A stretch of 18,217 bases of DNA. Source: DAOQAK01 sp043801235. GTDB lineage: Bacteria; Bacteroidota; Bacteroidia; Bacteroidales; CG2-30-32-10. This document shows, in pieces, positions 1 through 7,654 of this stretch. Location of the stretch: the NCBI GenBank assembly GCA_043801235.1, contig JAZDMF010000139.1, positions 1 to 18,217 on the forward strand, given 5' to 3'. The position numbers were made by a program, and so were the translations under genes. Position 1 is the stretch's first letter. Every line of letters begins with the position of its first letter. Under the pieces are notes generated by a model. It saw nothing but the letters and a program-made list of their open reading frames with translations. It did not search any database and was not told the DNA's origin.

Positions 1-2420
1 TCATTAATTGGAATATAAAATTCAGTATTTCTTACAACGAAAGTAAAAGCGCCATCAACCTTTTCATCAACATAATCAAGTGATTCAAGGTTGCAAAGTT
101 TGCAAACAATACCGTCAAAAGTTAAATCGGGCTGCTCGCTATAATTTTTCTTTATATAAAGTTTTATCATTTCTTTATTAGGAATATTTTTCTGCGCCCT
201 GACATTTCTTACTTCCATTATTACATCTTTTGCAAATGCAAATTTTTTAATAATGGATTTATCAAACTTCGCTGATTGTGGTAATGACGTTAATAGTATG
301 CAGTCGGAATCTTTTCTTTCACCTATCAGATGATACAATTCCTCAGTAATAAAAGGCATGAAGGGATGCAATAACTTCAGAAGTTTTTCAAAAATTACAA
401 TGGTAGCTTCCATTGTTACTTTATCAATGGGCTGCTGATATGAAGGTTTTATCATTTCAAGATACCATGAGCAGAAATCATCCCACACTAATTTGTAAAC
501 ACTCATCAGAGCATCGGAAACCCTGTATTTATCAAAGTAATCATTAATTACTTCAATTTCTTCATTCAATCTTGAATTGAACCACTCTATCGCCACGCTA
601 CATGTTGCATCCTGCTGCTGCCGCTCATTTACATCCCATCCTTTAATTAAACGGAATGCGTTCCATAATTTGTTGCAGAAATTTCTTCCCTGTTCGCATA
701 AGGCTTCATCAAAAAGCAGATCGTTCCCGGCCGGCGATGAAAACAGCATTCCAACGCGTACGCCATCTGCGCTGAATTTTTCAATCAGTTCAATCGGATC
801 AGGTGAATTGCCGAGCGATTTTGACATTTTTCGTCCCTGCTTGTCGCGAACTATACCCGTGAGATAAACATTTTTAAACGGAATATCTTTCCTGTATTCC
901 AGCCCGGCCATGATCATACGGGCTACCCAGAAGAAAAGAATTTCGGGAGCTGTTATCAGATCGTTCGTCGGATAATAATATTTTATGTCAGCATTATCGG
1001 GTTCAGTTATTCCATTAAAAACAGAAATCGGCCATAGCCATGATGAGAACCATGTGTCGAGCACATCTTCATCCTGAACAAGATTTTCTTTTTTGATTTC
1101 CGGATTTATTTTCTTCGCTTTTTCAAAAGCTTCATCAAATGAAGCTGCAACCACAATTTCTCCATCAGGCAGGTAATACGCAGGAATGCGGTGCCCCCAC
1201 CATAACTGACGCGAAACACACCAGTCCTTTACATTTTCCATCCAGTGCCTGTAAGTGTTCTTGAATTTTGCAGGATGAAATTTTATGGTATCGTCCATAA
1301 CCACATCCAGCGCGGGTTTTGCGAGCTCGGTCATTTTCATGAACCACTGCATGGAGAGTTTGGGTTCAATGACTGCATCGGTACGTTCGGAATAACCCAC
1401 TTTATTAACGATATCTTCAGTCTTGACTAATTGGTTTTTTTCTGTAAGCAGATCAACCATCTTCTTTCTTGCTTTAAAACGATCTATTCCTATCAGTATC
1501 TCTGCCTTTTCATTCAGTGTTCCGTTATCGTTAAAAATATCAATGGTTTTCAGTTTGTGTTTTATTCCCAGATTATAATCATTGATATCGTGTGCCGGTG
1601 TTACTTTCAGAGCGCCTGTACCAAATTCACGCTCCACATATTCATCATAGATAATAGGAACAGAACGGTTGATCAAGGGTACCAATGCTTTCTTTCCTTT
1701 AAAATTCTTATACCTGTCGTCTTCCGGATGTACACAAATGGCAGTATCACCAAGAATTGTTTCCGGGCGTGTGGTAGCAATGGTGATCCATTCGTCGGTT
1801 GTTCCTTCAATCTGGTAACGGACATAATATAACTTTGAATTTATCTCTTTATAAATTACCTCTTCATCGGAAACGGCTGTTAATGCTTTGGGATCCCAGT
1901 TCACCATGCGGACACCACGATAGATCAATCCTTTTTTGAACAGGTCAGTAAAAACTGTAATCACCTGCTCCGACATGTCATCATCCATAGTAAAACGCGT
2001 GCGTTCCCAGTCGCATGAAGCGCCCAGCTTTTTTAACTGTTCCAGGATAATCCCGCCATGCTTTTCCTTCCACTCCCACGCATATTTAAGAAATTTTTCA
2101 CGGGTAAGACTGCGTTTCTCAATTCCTTTTTCTTTCAGCATAGCAACAACCTTGGCTTCAGTAGCTATAGAAGCATGATCGGTACCGGGAACCCACAAAG
2201 TATTTTTCCCCAGCATCCGCGCACGGCGGATAAAAATATCCTGTATGGTGTTGTTCAGCATATGCCCCATATGCAGCACACCCGTGACATTTGGCGGAGG
2301 AATTACAATGCAGTATGGTTCGCGTTCATCGGGAACGGAACTGAAAAATTTATTTTCATTCCAGTACCTGTACCATTTATCCTCAACTTCAGAAGGATCG
2401 TACTTTGTTGCTATTTCCAT
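1..2420 (-). CDS. valS: Valine--tRNA ligase (partial, C-terminus beyond window)
   Basis: Class I aminoacyl-tRNA synthetase that charges tRNA-Val with valine in the cytoplasm. The frame is open from the ATG at 2420 to the window edge, about 806 codons. Visible signatures: the HIGH-type motif HMGH at residues 50-53, in the context PNVTGVLHMGHM; the motif WCVSRQLWWGHRIP at 400-413, after the CP1 editing insertion; DTWFSSWLWP from residue 455; and KMSKSLGNSPDP from residue 531 (KMSKS at nt 816-830). The anticodon-binding helical domain follows, and the last readable residues are EFYIPIN, the usual sequence just before the C-terminal coiled-coil arm. Family members are about 870-880 residues, so roughly 70 residues are missing only because the window ends. 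A TAAATTTG box lies 24 bases upstream of the start. The gene follows the YfhO gene on the same strand, but with a 323-bp gap and its own promoter, so it is probably transcribed separately. Confidence 0.97.
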   Translation of the reverse strand, partial: MEIATKYDPSEVEDKWYRYWNENKFFSSVPDEREPYCIVIPPPNVTGVLHMGHMLNNTIQDIFIRRARMLGKNTLWVPGTDHASIATEAKVVAMLKEKGIEKRSLTREKFLKYAWEWKEKHGGIILEQLKKLGASCDWERTRFTMDDDMSEQVITVFTDLFKKGLIYRGVRMVNWDPKALTAVSDEEVIYKEINSKLYYVRYQIEGTTDEWITIATTRPETILGDTAICVHPEDDRYKNFKGKKALVPLINRSVPIIYDEYVEREFGTGALKVTPAHDINDYNLGIKHKLKTIDIFNDNGTLNEKAEILIGIDRFKARKKMVDLLTEKNQLVKTEDIVNKVGYSERTDAVIEPKLSMQWFMKMTELAKPALDVVMDDTIKFHPAKFKNTYRHWMENVKDWCVSRQLWWGHRIPAYYLPDGEIVVAASFDEAFEKAKKINPEIKKENLVQDEDVLDTWFSSWLWPISVFNGITEPDNADIKYYYPTNDLITAPEILFFWVARMIMAGLEYRKDIPFKNVYLTGIVRDKQGRKMSKSLGNSPDPIELIEKFSADGVRVGMLFSSPAGNDLLFDEALCEQGRNFCNKLWNAFRLIKGWDVNERQQQDATCSVAIEWFNSRLNEEIEVINDYFDKYRVSDALMSVYKLVWDDFCSWYLEMIKPSYQQPIDKVTMEATIVIFEKLLKLLHPFMPFITEELYHLIGERKDSDCILLTSLPQSAKFDKSIIKKFAFAKDVIMEVRNVRAQKNIPNKEMIKLYIKKNYSEQPDLTFDGIVCKLCNLESLDYVDEKVDGAFTFVVRNTEFYIPIN

Positions 2421-2443
2421 TACTTCAGCACATCAAATTTTGG

Positions 2444-2451
2444 CAAATTTA
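2444..2451 (-). promoter_or_regulatory. Bacteroidota-type -7 promoter box of valS
   Basis: On the minus strand the sequence TAAATTTG matches the Bacteroidota housekeeping -7 consensus TAnnTTTG. It lies 24 bases upstream of the valS ATG, implying a leader of under 20 nt. The -33 TTTG element is poor: only TTTC, 16 bases further upstream (2468-2471). The call rests on the -7 match and its position. Confidence 0.5.
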
Positions 2452-2541
2452 CAAAAAAGCTGCAATAGAAATTTTGTATTTATTCAGCAGTAAAGAAATA
2501 TACAATCGACAGTTTTGAAAATAATATTTTACAGGTAAAAG

Positions 2542-2604
2542 GTAACGATACTCATATTTGCTTTGTGTTAATAACGAGTATTGAACCTATAGCCATATCG
2601 TTAC
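2542..2604. repeat. Nested inverted repeat (potential hairpin)
   Basis: GTAACGATA at 2542-2550 is the perfect reverse complement of TATCGTTAC at 2596-2604. Inside it, ATACTC at 2548-2553 pairs perfectly with GAGTAT at 2576-2581. GTAACG plus ATACTC can pair almost continuously, leaving a one-sided bulge at about 2582-2597. No T-tract follows on either strand, so it does not look like an intrinsic terminator. It lies upstream of the predicted valS start site. Confidence 0.55.
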
Positions 2605-2743
2605 AAGAATATAATGCATAAAAGAGCAGATACGGATATTGCAGGAGCAGATTCAAATATTAATGCGAATCAAGGGTTAAAAAAAAAATTTTCGGAGTAT
2701 GTTCAGATTTACATTTCAAAATATTTTAAAAAGAATGGATTGA

Positions 2744-5242
2744 TTATGCTGCTTTTTTATGTTTGCGTCTATAACGTAATTCAAGGAACAGGCCACCGGC
2801 AACTCCAAAAACCAGCAATATGTTAAAAGCAAAAGAAACTTTTTCCCCGGTATAATACACCTGTGGTTCAAATTTCCATTCAATGACGTGTGTTCCGGCA
2901 GGTACAATCATTGCTCTGAGCACATAATTCACCCGAATATAATCTGATTTTTTTTCGTCAATATATGCATCCCAGCCTTTGTCGTAATAAATTTCTGAAA
3001 ATACGGCCAGGCGTTCTGATTCTGATGTTGAAGAATATTTCAAATCGTTTGGTGAATATGAAGTAAGTTTTATTGATGCAGTGGAATCCTTGCTGAGTTT
3101 GAGTTTACTTACATAATCCTTGTAACGCTTATCGACAATAGCAGTAGAAGCAGGATCAAAACTTTCAATGGCAGTAATTTCAGAATCGGCATCGTCAACG
3201 AGTTTGTATTTTTCAACAAACCATGCGTTCCCCAAAGCATTATCGGCATTTACCAGCGGAGCGTAATCATCACTGTAAATAAGGTATTTTGTATTCAGCA
3301 TATTCAGTACTGGAAGATTCTTTAATGTGACAAACAAAGCGGAATCGGGCGATTTTGCCGAGAATGCAGCTTTTATATTACTGATCTCTTCCGATATCCT
3401 GTACTGTATCAGTTCCTGGTAACGTTTCAGCTTTGCGCCATGATAACCTCCAATGGAATTATGATAATATGAAGTCATTGCATCGTTAAATGGATTTGCC
3501 AGATTCAGCACCCTGAAATATTTTGTTGTATCGCTTAAAATATATTCATCGGCTTTCGATTTGGAGAACGTGCTGTTCATTTTGCTTTTGCTTACAAAGT
3601 TTTCATCTTTCAGGTATCTTTTGTCAATGGTCCACATATCGGCAAGAATAAGAATGCCCAATGCAGCAATGACAATTCCTGCTTTTTTTATTTTGTTCAT
3701 CACAAAAAGAATGATGAAAGCGAAAGCCAATGCTATATACGCCAGCGACCGGAAAGTATCGGCAATTACCAGGTTATGCCTGTCGGATTGAATAGCTGTT
3801 ATCAGCCAGTCGGGGTAACCGGCAGAAATCATGCTGGCATCACTGCTCCCGACAAAATCGAAATACGCTCCGCTGAAAAATCCGAAAATAATTAATATTC
3901 CGAGTGTAATTATTCCTGAAAATTTCAGGGCTTTCATTTTATCAGCTTTAGGAACTTCCGGATTGAAAATTTCTTTTAAAGCCAGTATGCCTAGCAGAGG
4001 CATGCATAATTCAGCAATAACCAGCGTCATTGTTACAGCACGGAACTTATTATAACCGGGAACATAATCGAAGAAAATATCGGTGAACCACATCATATTT
4101 TTTCCCCATGCCAGAAAGACAGAAAGCAATGTTGCCGTCAGCAACCACCATCTGTAACGGCTTTTAACAATAAAGAGCCCGAGTATAAAAAGGAAGCATA
4201 TAATAGAGCCAATATATACAGGCCCAGAAGTTGAATCCTGCGGCCCCCAGTACAGAGGCAAACCTTTTATGATTTTATCTGCGCCCTGAATGCCCTGTTC
4301 TTTAAGGGCTTTGTAAGTATCCGAATTCTTGCCAAGATCACCGGATGATGAACCTCCCATATAATCAGGAATGATCAGGGTGAATGTTTCCATTTTTCCG
4401 TAACTCCAGTCTGTGGCATAGTCCCTGTCGAGCCCGGTAGTTTTATTTTCCTTATCAAAGGTCAGTTCGGATGTTCCTCTTGTAGTATATTTTCCATATT
4501 CGTATGTTGCCCATAAATTAGTAAAATTAGTTCCCAATGCCATCAGCACAGCGCCGGCAATTACTATTACAGAGCTTAAATAGGATCTGTAAAGCCTGGC
4601 TTTTATTGCCTTTACGAGTTCGGTTATGGCAAGAATGGCAACTATCAGCAACATGTAATATGTGATCTGAACATGGTTGCAGAACAATTCAAGCGACATG
4701 AACAGCGCTGTAATAACACCACCCAGCAGGTATTTCCCCCTGAATGTAAGGATGATTCCTGCAATTACCGGAGCCATGTAACCGATGGCATGTGCTTTTG
4801 TATTATGACCAACATCAATAATAATAAAGAAATAAGAAGAAAAAGCAAAGGCAATAGCTCCTGCTATGGCAATCCTGTAATCAACACGCATTATAAGAAG
4901 GAGGATGTAGAACCCTATAAAATAAAGAAATACCATGCCTGCAGGATGAGGCAATCCAAGTGTGAAAACTTTATCAATGTATTTTACCAGGTTTGAAGCA
5001 TAACTTACAGATATCTGATAAGCCGGCATTCCGCTGAACATACGGTTGGTCCATAATGCCTCTTTTCCTGTTTCATTCCTGTAATCCACAATCTCTTTAG
5101 ATGCCCCCTGAAAGTTAGTGATATCGTATTGCTTCAGCTGCTTGCCCTGCAGTAATGGATTCAGGTAAGCCATCGTAATGACCACGAAAATAATTACCGC
5201 TATCAGATGCGGGACAATGGATTTAAAATTAAATTTTTTCAT
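2744..5242 (-). CDS. YfhO-family polytopic membrane protein (GT-C-like)
   Basis: An 832-residue integral membrane protein resembling the YfhO family. In Bacillus subtilis YfhO takes part in glycosylation of cell-surface polymers; the Bacteroidota members are uncharacterised. Visible features: an N-terminal TM helix (about residues 10-30); an extracytoplasmic loop with the family-typical YDITNFQGASKEI and ALWTNRMFSGMPAYQISV stretches; about ten further hydrophobic helices to about residue 540; a soluble domain of roughly 240 residues; and a last TM helix near 800-822 ending in a basic tail (RYRRKHKKAA). Length and order fit a multi-TM GT-C enzyme with an extracytoplasmic C-terminal domain. The ATG at 5242 is followed by a basic residue pair and then the first helix, which supports this start. 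It lies 57 bp downstream of the DUF4834-like gene on the same strand with no promoter box between them, so the two are probably cotranscribed. Substrate unknown. Confidence 0.88.
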   Translation of the reverse strand: MKKFNFKSIVPHLIAVIIFVVITMAYLNPLLQGKQLKQYDITNFQGASKEIVDYRNETGKEALWTNRMFSGMPAYQISVSYASNLVKYIDKVFTLGLPHPAGMVFLYFIGFYILLLIMRVDYRIAIAGAIAFAFSSYFFIIIDVGHNTKAHAIGYMAPVIAGIILTFRGKYLLGGVITALFMSLELFCNHVQITYYMLLIVAILAITELVKAIKARLYRSYLSSVIVIAGAVLMALGTNFTNLWATYEYGKYTTRGTSELTFDKENKTTGLDRDYATDWSYGKMETFTLIIPDYMGGSSSGDLGKNSDTYKALKEQGIQGADKIIKGLPLYWGPQDSTSGPVYIGSIICFLFILGLFIVKSRYRWWLLTATLLSVFLAWGKNMMWFTDIFFDYVPGYNKFRAVTMTLVIAELCMPLLGILALKEIFNPEVPKADKMKALKFSGIITLGILIIFGFFSGAYFDFVGSSDASMISAGYPDWLITAIQSDRHNLVIADTFRSLAYIALAFAFIILFVMNKIKKAGIVIAALGILILADMWTIDKRYLKDENFVSKSKMNSTFSKSKADEYILSDTTKYFRVLNLANPFNDAMTSYYHNSIGGYHGAKLKRYQELIQYRISEEISNIKAAFSAKSPDSALFVTLKNLPVLNMLNTKYLIYSDDYAPLVNADNALGNAWFVEKYKLVDDADSEITAIESFDPASTAIVDKRYKDYVSKLKLSKDSTASIKLTSYSPNDLKYSSTSESERLAVFSEIYYDKGWDAYIDEKKSDYIRVNYVLRAMIVPAGTHVIEWKFEPQVYYTGEKVSFAFNILLVFGVAGGLFLELRYRRKHKKAA

Positions 5243-5299
5243 TATTTATTTTTTTATGGGCACTATTTTAGCAATTAAGCAATCAAACAATATAGCAAT

Positions 5300-5635
5300 T
5301 TATTTCACCTCTTCATAATCCACATATTCTCCTTCATCACCCAGCTGTTTTTTGTTTTTGCCGGAAGTTTGTTTAATATTAACTTCCCCTTCTTTATGTA
5401 TAGAATTCTTCCTTTCCGATTCCATTTCATCGTAAAATTTTTTACTGTAATGTTTTACATAACCACGAACCATGAATGGAAGTATATATCTCCCGACCAG
5501 CATCAGGCCGAAATAAACCAAAATAATAATCAGAAGAATTTTCAATTCAGGAGTTTCTTTAGAATGCGAATTTATGATTTTTTTAATGAAATAAAGTAGT
5601 GATGCATCAACAAAAAAGCATACCTCACTTTGCAA
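5300..5635 (-). CDS. Small membrane protein, DUF4834-like
   Basis: A short protein with one hydrophobic helix (LKILLIIILVYFGLMLVGRY), then a basic stretch and a hydrophilic tail ending GEYVDYEEVK. This layout and acidic tail resemble the uncharacterised Bacteroidota family DUF4834; the assignment is from memory of the family pattern. The start is uncertain. The only in-frame ATG (5689) lies 65 bases inside the upstream gene, and the residues it would add look like shadow translation. I give the TTG at 5635, which overlaps the upstream stop by 11 bases and yields 111 residues. Another TTG at 5545, right at the helix, would give 81 residues, closer to what I recall for the family. The upstream 171-residue paralog and the downstream YfhO gene lie close on the same strand, suggesting one transcript. 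Confidence 0.65.
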   Translation of the reverse strand: MQSEVCFFVDASLLYFIKKIINSHSKETPELKILLIIILVYFGLMLVGRYILPFMVRGYVKHYSKKFYDEMESERKNSIHKEGEVNIKQTSGKNKKQLGDEGEYVDYEEVK

Positions 5636-6140
5636 TTGTAAAATTATTCTCTTTGGCAAATTTCTGCTGGGCCAGGACGAATGAAGCATTCAGCGCTTCT
5701 TCTTTTACAACGATTTTATCATTTATTCTGTTTATCCTTTTTTTGTCACCCGCTGTAATCCTGTCTTGCTTTTTAAGAATTTTAATGAATATGCTGATTT
5801 TTTTCCTTGTGGTTTTATAATAAAAAGCGAACAGCTTTACTGCTTCATAACGAAATTCCCCGTTGCCATTATAAGTACCCAGTTTCTTAATTGCGGATAA
5901 AGAGCTTTGGGACTGATCTAACTGTATTTTAAAATATTTGTCGAAATCATTCACTGAATTGTCATTAATTGCCTTTGCAAACACATTCATGGCATCGGTA
6001 ACCTTGACCTGCTCATCAATTATGTAATTGTTATATTCAATGGCCGTTTTGAATTTTGCTGAATCTGCTTTATCCTGTGCGGAAAGGTAAAATGAATTCA
6101 GCAACAAAAATAAAAAAACCGGAATTTTATATGTTTTCAT
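5625..6140 (-). CDS. Secreted protein, 171-residue paralog 1 (no lipobox)
   Basis: First of three tandem paralogs (with 6235-6750 and 7105-7620). The ATG at 6140 gives 171 residues, the same as the other two; a TTG two codons upstream is a less likely start. A signal peptide (MKTYKIPVFLFLLLNSFYLSA) ends near LSA-Q, and no lipobox cysteine is present, so the product is probably a soluble periplasmic or secreted protein. Motifs shared with the paralogs: YNNYIIDEQ (37-45), TYNGNGEFR (89-97), VKLFAFYY (101-108) and LAQQKFAKEN (156-165). The mature part looks all-helical. The region around 113-147 is very basic, unlike the two other paralogs. It resembles the proteins named LIC11966-family surface proteins, a low-certainty recollection. 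Function unknown. No TAnnTTTG box was found in its 94-bp upstream gap, which instead holds a hairpin. Confidence 0.85.
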   Translation of the reverse strand: MKTYKIPVFLFLLLNSFYLSAQDKADSAKFKTAIEYNNYIIDEQVKVTDAMNVFAKAINDNSVNDFDKYFKIQLDQSQSSLSAIKKLGTYNGNGEFRYEAVKLFAFYYKTTRKKISIFIKILKKQDRITAGDKKRINRINDKIVVKEEALNASFVLAQQKFAKENNFTIAK

Positions 6141-6156
6141 AAGCAAGGAATAATTT

Positions 6157-6185
6157 AAAACCCCGGAAATAAAACAGATCCGGGG
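6157..6185 (-). terminator. Hairpin terminator after paralog 2 / leader hairpin of paralog 1
   Basis: CCCCGGA at 6161-6167 and TCCGGGG at 6179-6185 form a perfect 7-bp GC-rich stem with an 11-base loop. On the minus strand it is followed by TTTTAAATT, as in an intrinsic terminator, and it lies about 50 bases past the stop of the 6235-6750 gene. On the plus strand the stem is also followed by a T-rich stretch. It ends only 16 bases before the start of paralog 1, so it could also act on expression of that gene. Confidence 0.7.
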
Positions 6186-6234
6186 CTTTTGTTATTTATA
6201 ACTTTTTTAAAAGTAAAAGGTGATGAATTACTGT

Positions 6235-6750
6235 TTATTTCAGTATTATATCATTTTCACTTGCAAATTTATTCTGAGCTTCAATAAATGCATTGTAAAG
6301 GTCGCCTTCTTTTGTAGAAAATTCATTTTCAATCTGGTTGATCCTGTTTTCATCATCAGGAGTCAGTTGGGGTTTCGCCATTATTTCCAGTTCTTCTTTA
6401 AATCCTTTTCCGGCAAAGTCCTTGTAAAAGCTGAAAAGCTTCACGCCGGCATCACGGAAAGCGGTATTGCTGTTATAGGCATCCATTTTATTCAAAGTGT
6501 CGACAGATGTTTTACACTGCTTTGCGAGTTCGTCAAGTTTTGTCTTGGCAAAAGTAATGTCATTCCTGTCAACAGCATCGGTGCATGCTTTATGGCAATC
6601 AAGAATTTTTTCCTGCTGCCCGATAATAAAATCGTTGTATTCAACGGCTGAGGAAAATGAAAGTGTATCAGAGGTACTTCCGCTCTTGCTGCCGCAGGAA
6701 GAAATGGCCAGCATTATTATTGCTGCAAATAATAAGTTGATTGTTCTCAT
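6235..6750 (-). CDS. Lipoprotein, 171-residue paralog 2
   Basis: Second of three tandem paralogs. A lipoprotein signal peptide (MRTINLLFAAIIMLAISSCG) has lipobox ISSC with Cys19, so the product should be lipid-anchored after cleavage by signal peptidase II. The next residues are GSKSGSTSD, a hydrophilic tether. The mature domain carries the shared motifs YNDFIIGQQEKI (39-50), AYNSNTAFRD (91-100), VKLFSFYK (103-110) and FIEAQNKFASEND (155-167), and looks helical throughout. Its signal peptide and start region are almost identical in DNA sequence to paralog 3, indicating fairly recent duplication or gene conversion there. A TATATTTG box lies 27 bases upstream and a GC-rich terminator about 50 bases downstream, so it probably forms its own transcript. 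Possibly related to proteins called LIC11966-family surface proteins; function unknown. Confidence 0.87.
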   Translation of the reverse strand: MRTINLLFAAIIMLAISSCGSKSGSTSDTLSFSSAVEYNDFIIGQQEKILDCHKACTDAVDRNDITFAKTKLDELAKQCKTSVDTLNKMDAYNSNTAFRDAGVKLFSFYKDFAGKGFKEELEIMAKPQLTPDDENRINQIENEFSTKEGDLYNAFIEAQNKFASENDIILK

Positions 6751-6776
6751 TTTTTTTAATTTTTTGGATTAGGCTG

Positions 6777-6784
6777 CAAATATA
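6777..6784 (-). promoter_or_regulatory. -7 promoter box of paralog 2
   Basis: Minus-strand TATATTTG, a full match to TAnnTTTG, 27 bases from the ATG at 6750. No good TTTG -33 element was found at the expected distance. The same octamer precedes paralog 3 at a nearly identical distance. Confidence 0.5.
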
Positions 6785-6926
6785 AAAAAATAAAACATAT
6801 ATAATTCTGAATTTTAATTAGGAAACTTAATGCTTTTGGATTCATCAGTTTAATGACAGATACCTCCTTTATCAGGAAAATATATACCATCACTCAGTAT
6901 GTTAAGTAGATAGATCATTTGGTATA

Positions 6927-6999
6927 ATACCGAAATAGCAGCTGTTATAGGACATCCGCCAACAGGAGGATCGGACTGTTACAGATACAGCATCGGTAT
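6927..6999. repeat. Imperfect long inverted repeat / possible structured RNA
   Basis: Arms ATACCGA (6927-6933) and TCGGTAT (6993-6999) are perfect reverse complements. Around the same centre, ATCCGCC (6954-6960) and GGAGGAT (6965-6971) pair at 6 of 7 positions across an AACA loop. Between them, CTGT (6942-6945) can pair with ACAG (6981-6984). It is more GC-rich than the flanks and lies between a terminator and a promoter, so neither neighbour gene accounts for it. It could be a small RNA, a miniature element remnant or a protein-binding site. Confidence 0.4.
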
Positions 7000-7015
7000 A
7001 TAACTTCGCCTTTCT

Positions 7016-7047
7016 AAAAAAACCGGGAAATATTCACCCGGGGTTTT
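7016..7047 (-). terminator. Intrinsic terminator of paralog 3
   Basis: CCGGG at 7023-7027 and CCCGG at 7037-7041 form a 5-bp stem with a 9-base loop. On the minus strand it is followed by seven T's (7016-7022) and preceded by AAAACC. It lies about 60 bases past the stop codon at 7105. Sequence and placement resemble the hairpin after paralog 2, so the two may be copies duplicated along with the genes. Confidence 0.7.
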
Positions 7048-7104
7048 ATAGAATTATTCTCGATACAGGCTATAAAAAGCTTTCTGATACAGAATCAGGA
7101 TTTA

Positions 7105-7620
7105 TCAACTATCGATATCATTTTCTTTATAGAAAGTCTTCTGAGCTTTTCCGAATGCTTCGTCGCGTTCATTTTCGCGTTTTGAAATGTCCTGGCGGAT
7201 TTCTTCCATCCGCTGAATATCAGTTTCCGCAATATTTTCTTTCTTCAAAATATCGAGCATTTCTTTATATTCTTTTTCGCTGATCTCCTTATAAAAATTA
7301 AAAAGGGTTACAGCTTCATCACGGAAAGCAGTGTTCCCGTTATAGGCATCCAAAGCTTTTACAGAGTCAATTCCGCTTTTACATTGCTTAACCAGTTCTT
7401 CCTGTTTCGTGGTTGCATCTGTGTAATTTTCAGCATCGATGGCTTCGGATAATTCATTCATCTTGTTTACAATATTTTCCTGCTGTCCGATAATAAAATT
7501 GTTATAATCAACAGCTGATGAAAATGAAAGTTTATCAGAAGAATTTCCGCTTTTGCTGCCGCAGGATGAAATAAACAGCATTATTATTGCTGCAAATAAT
7601 AATAAATTGATTGTTCTCAT
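7105..7620 (-). CDS. Lipoprotein, 171-residue paralog 3
   Basis: Third tandem paralog. The frame extends upstream to 7659, but the extension precedes the signal peptide and spans the promoter box, so I chose the ATG at 7620. It gives 171 residues, matching the other two. The signal peptide MRTINLLLFAAIIMLFISSC has lipobox ISSC with Cys20, followed by GSKSGNSSD; a lipid-anchored envelope protein is expected. Shared motifs: YNNFIIGQQENI (39-50), AYNGNTAFRDEA (92-103), VTLFNFYK (104-111) and FGKAQKTFYKEND (156-168). The mature part is strongly acidic and helical, in contrast to the basic paralog 1. It has its own TATATTTG box and its own terminator. The M16 peptidase gene ends 288 bp upstream on the same strand. 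Function unknown; the LIC11966-type family resemblance is tentative. Confidence 0.87.
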   Translation of the reverse strand: MRTINLLLFAAIIMLFISSCGSKSGNSSDKLSFSSAVDYNNFIIGQQENIVNKMNELSEAIDAENYTDATTKQEELVKQCKSGIDSVKALDAYNGNTAFRDEAVTLFNFYKEISEKEYKEMLDILKKENIAETDIQRMEEIRQDISKRENERDEAFGKAQKTFYKENDIDS

Positions 7621-7646
7621 GTTTTTGGGTTTATGGTTTGAACCAA

Positions 7647-7654
7647 CAAATATA
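7647..7654 (-). promoter_or_regulatory. -7 promoter box of paralog 3
   Basis: Minus-strand TATATTTG, a full match to the Bacteroidota -7 consensus, 27 bases from the ATG at 7620, the same spacing as for paralog 2. A TTTG lies 22 bases further upstream, slightly too far for an ideal -33 element. Confidence 0.5.

Larger units (their letters stand above)
2421..2743. other. Intergenic region between the YfhO gene and valS
   Basis: This 323-bp AT-rich stretch holds the valS promoter near its left end and a nested inverted repeat at 2542-2604. A short plus-strand reading frame beginning at 2614 runs into the antisense of the YfhO gene and has no recognisable protein features. No RNA gene and no clear T-tailed terminator for the YfhO gene was found. 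Confidence 0.6.
6751..7104. other. Intergenic region between paralogs 2 and 3
   Basis: A 354-bp stretch without a convincing gene. From right to left it holds a terminator for paralog 3 (7016-7047), an imperfect long inverted repeat (6927-6999), about 140 bases of AT-rich sequence with no recognised feature, and the promoter of paralog 2 (6777-6784). Confidence 0.6.

Noticed and set aside
2421..2743. Possible T-box or amino-acid-sensing leader of valS
   Set aside because: The predicted leader is under 20 nt, and no T-box consensus or antiterminator/terminator pair is present. T-box control is typical of Gram-positive bacteria, not Bacteroidota.
2614..2826. Short plus-strand open frame downstream of valS
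   Set aside because: Its second half is antisense to the end of the YfhO gene, it has no recognisable promoter or homology, and it is low in complexity.
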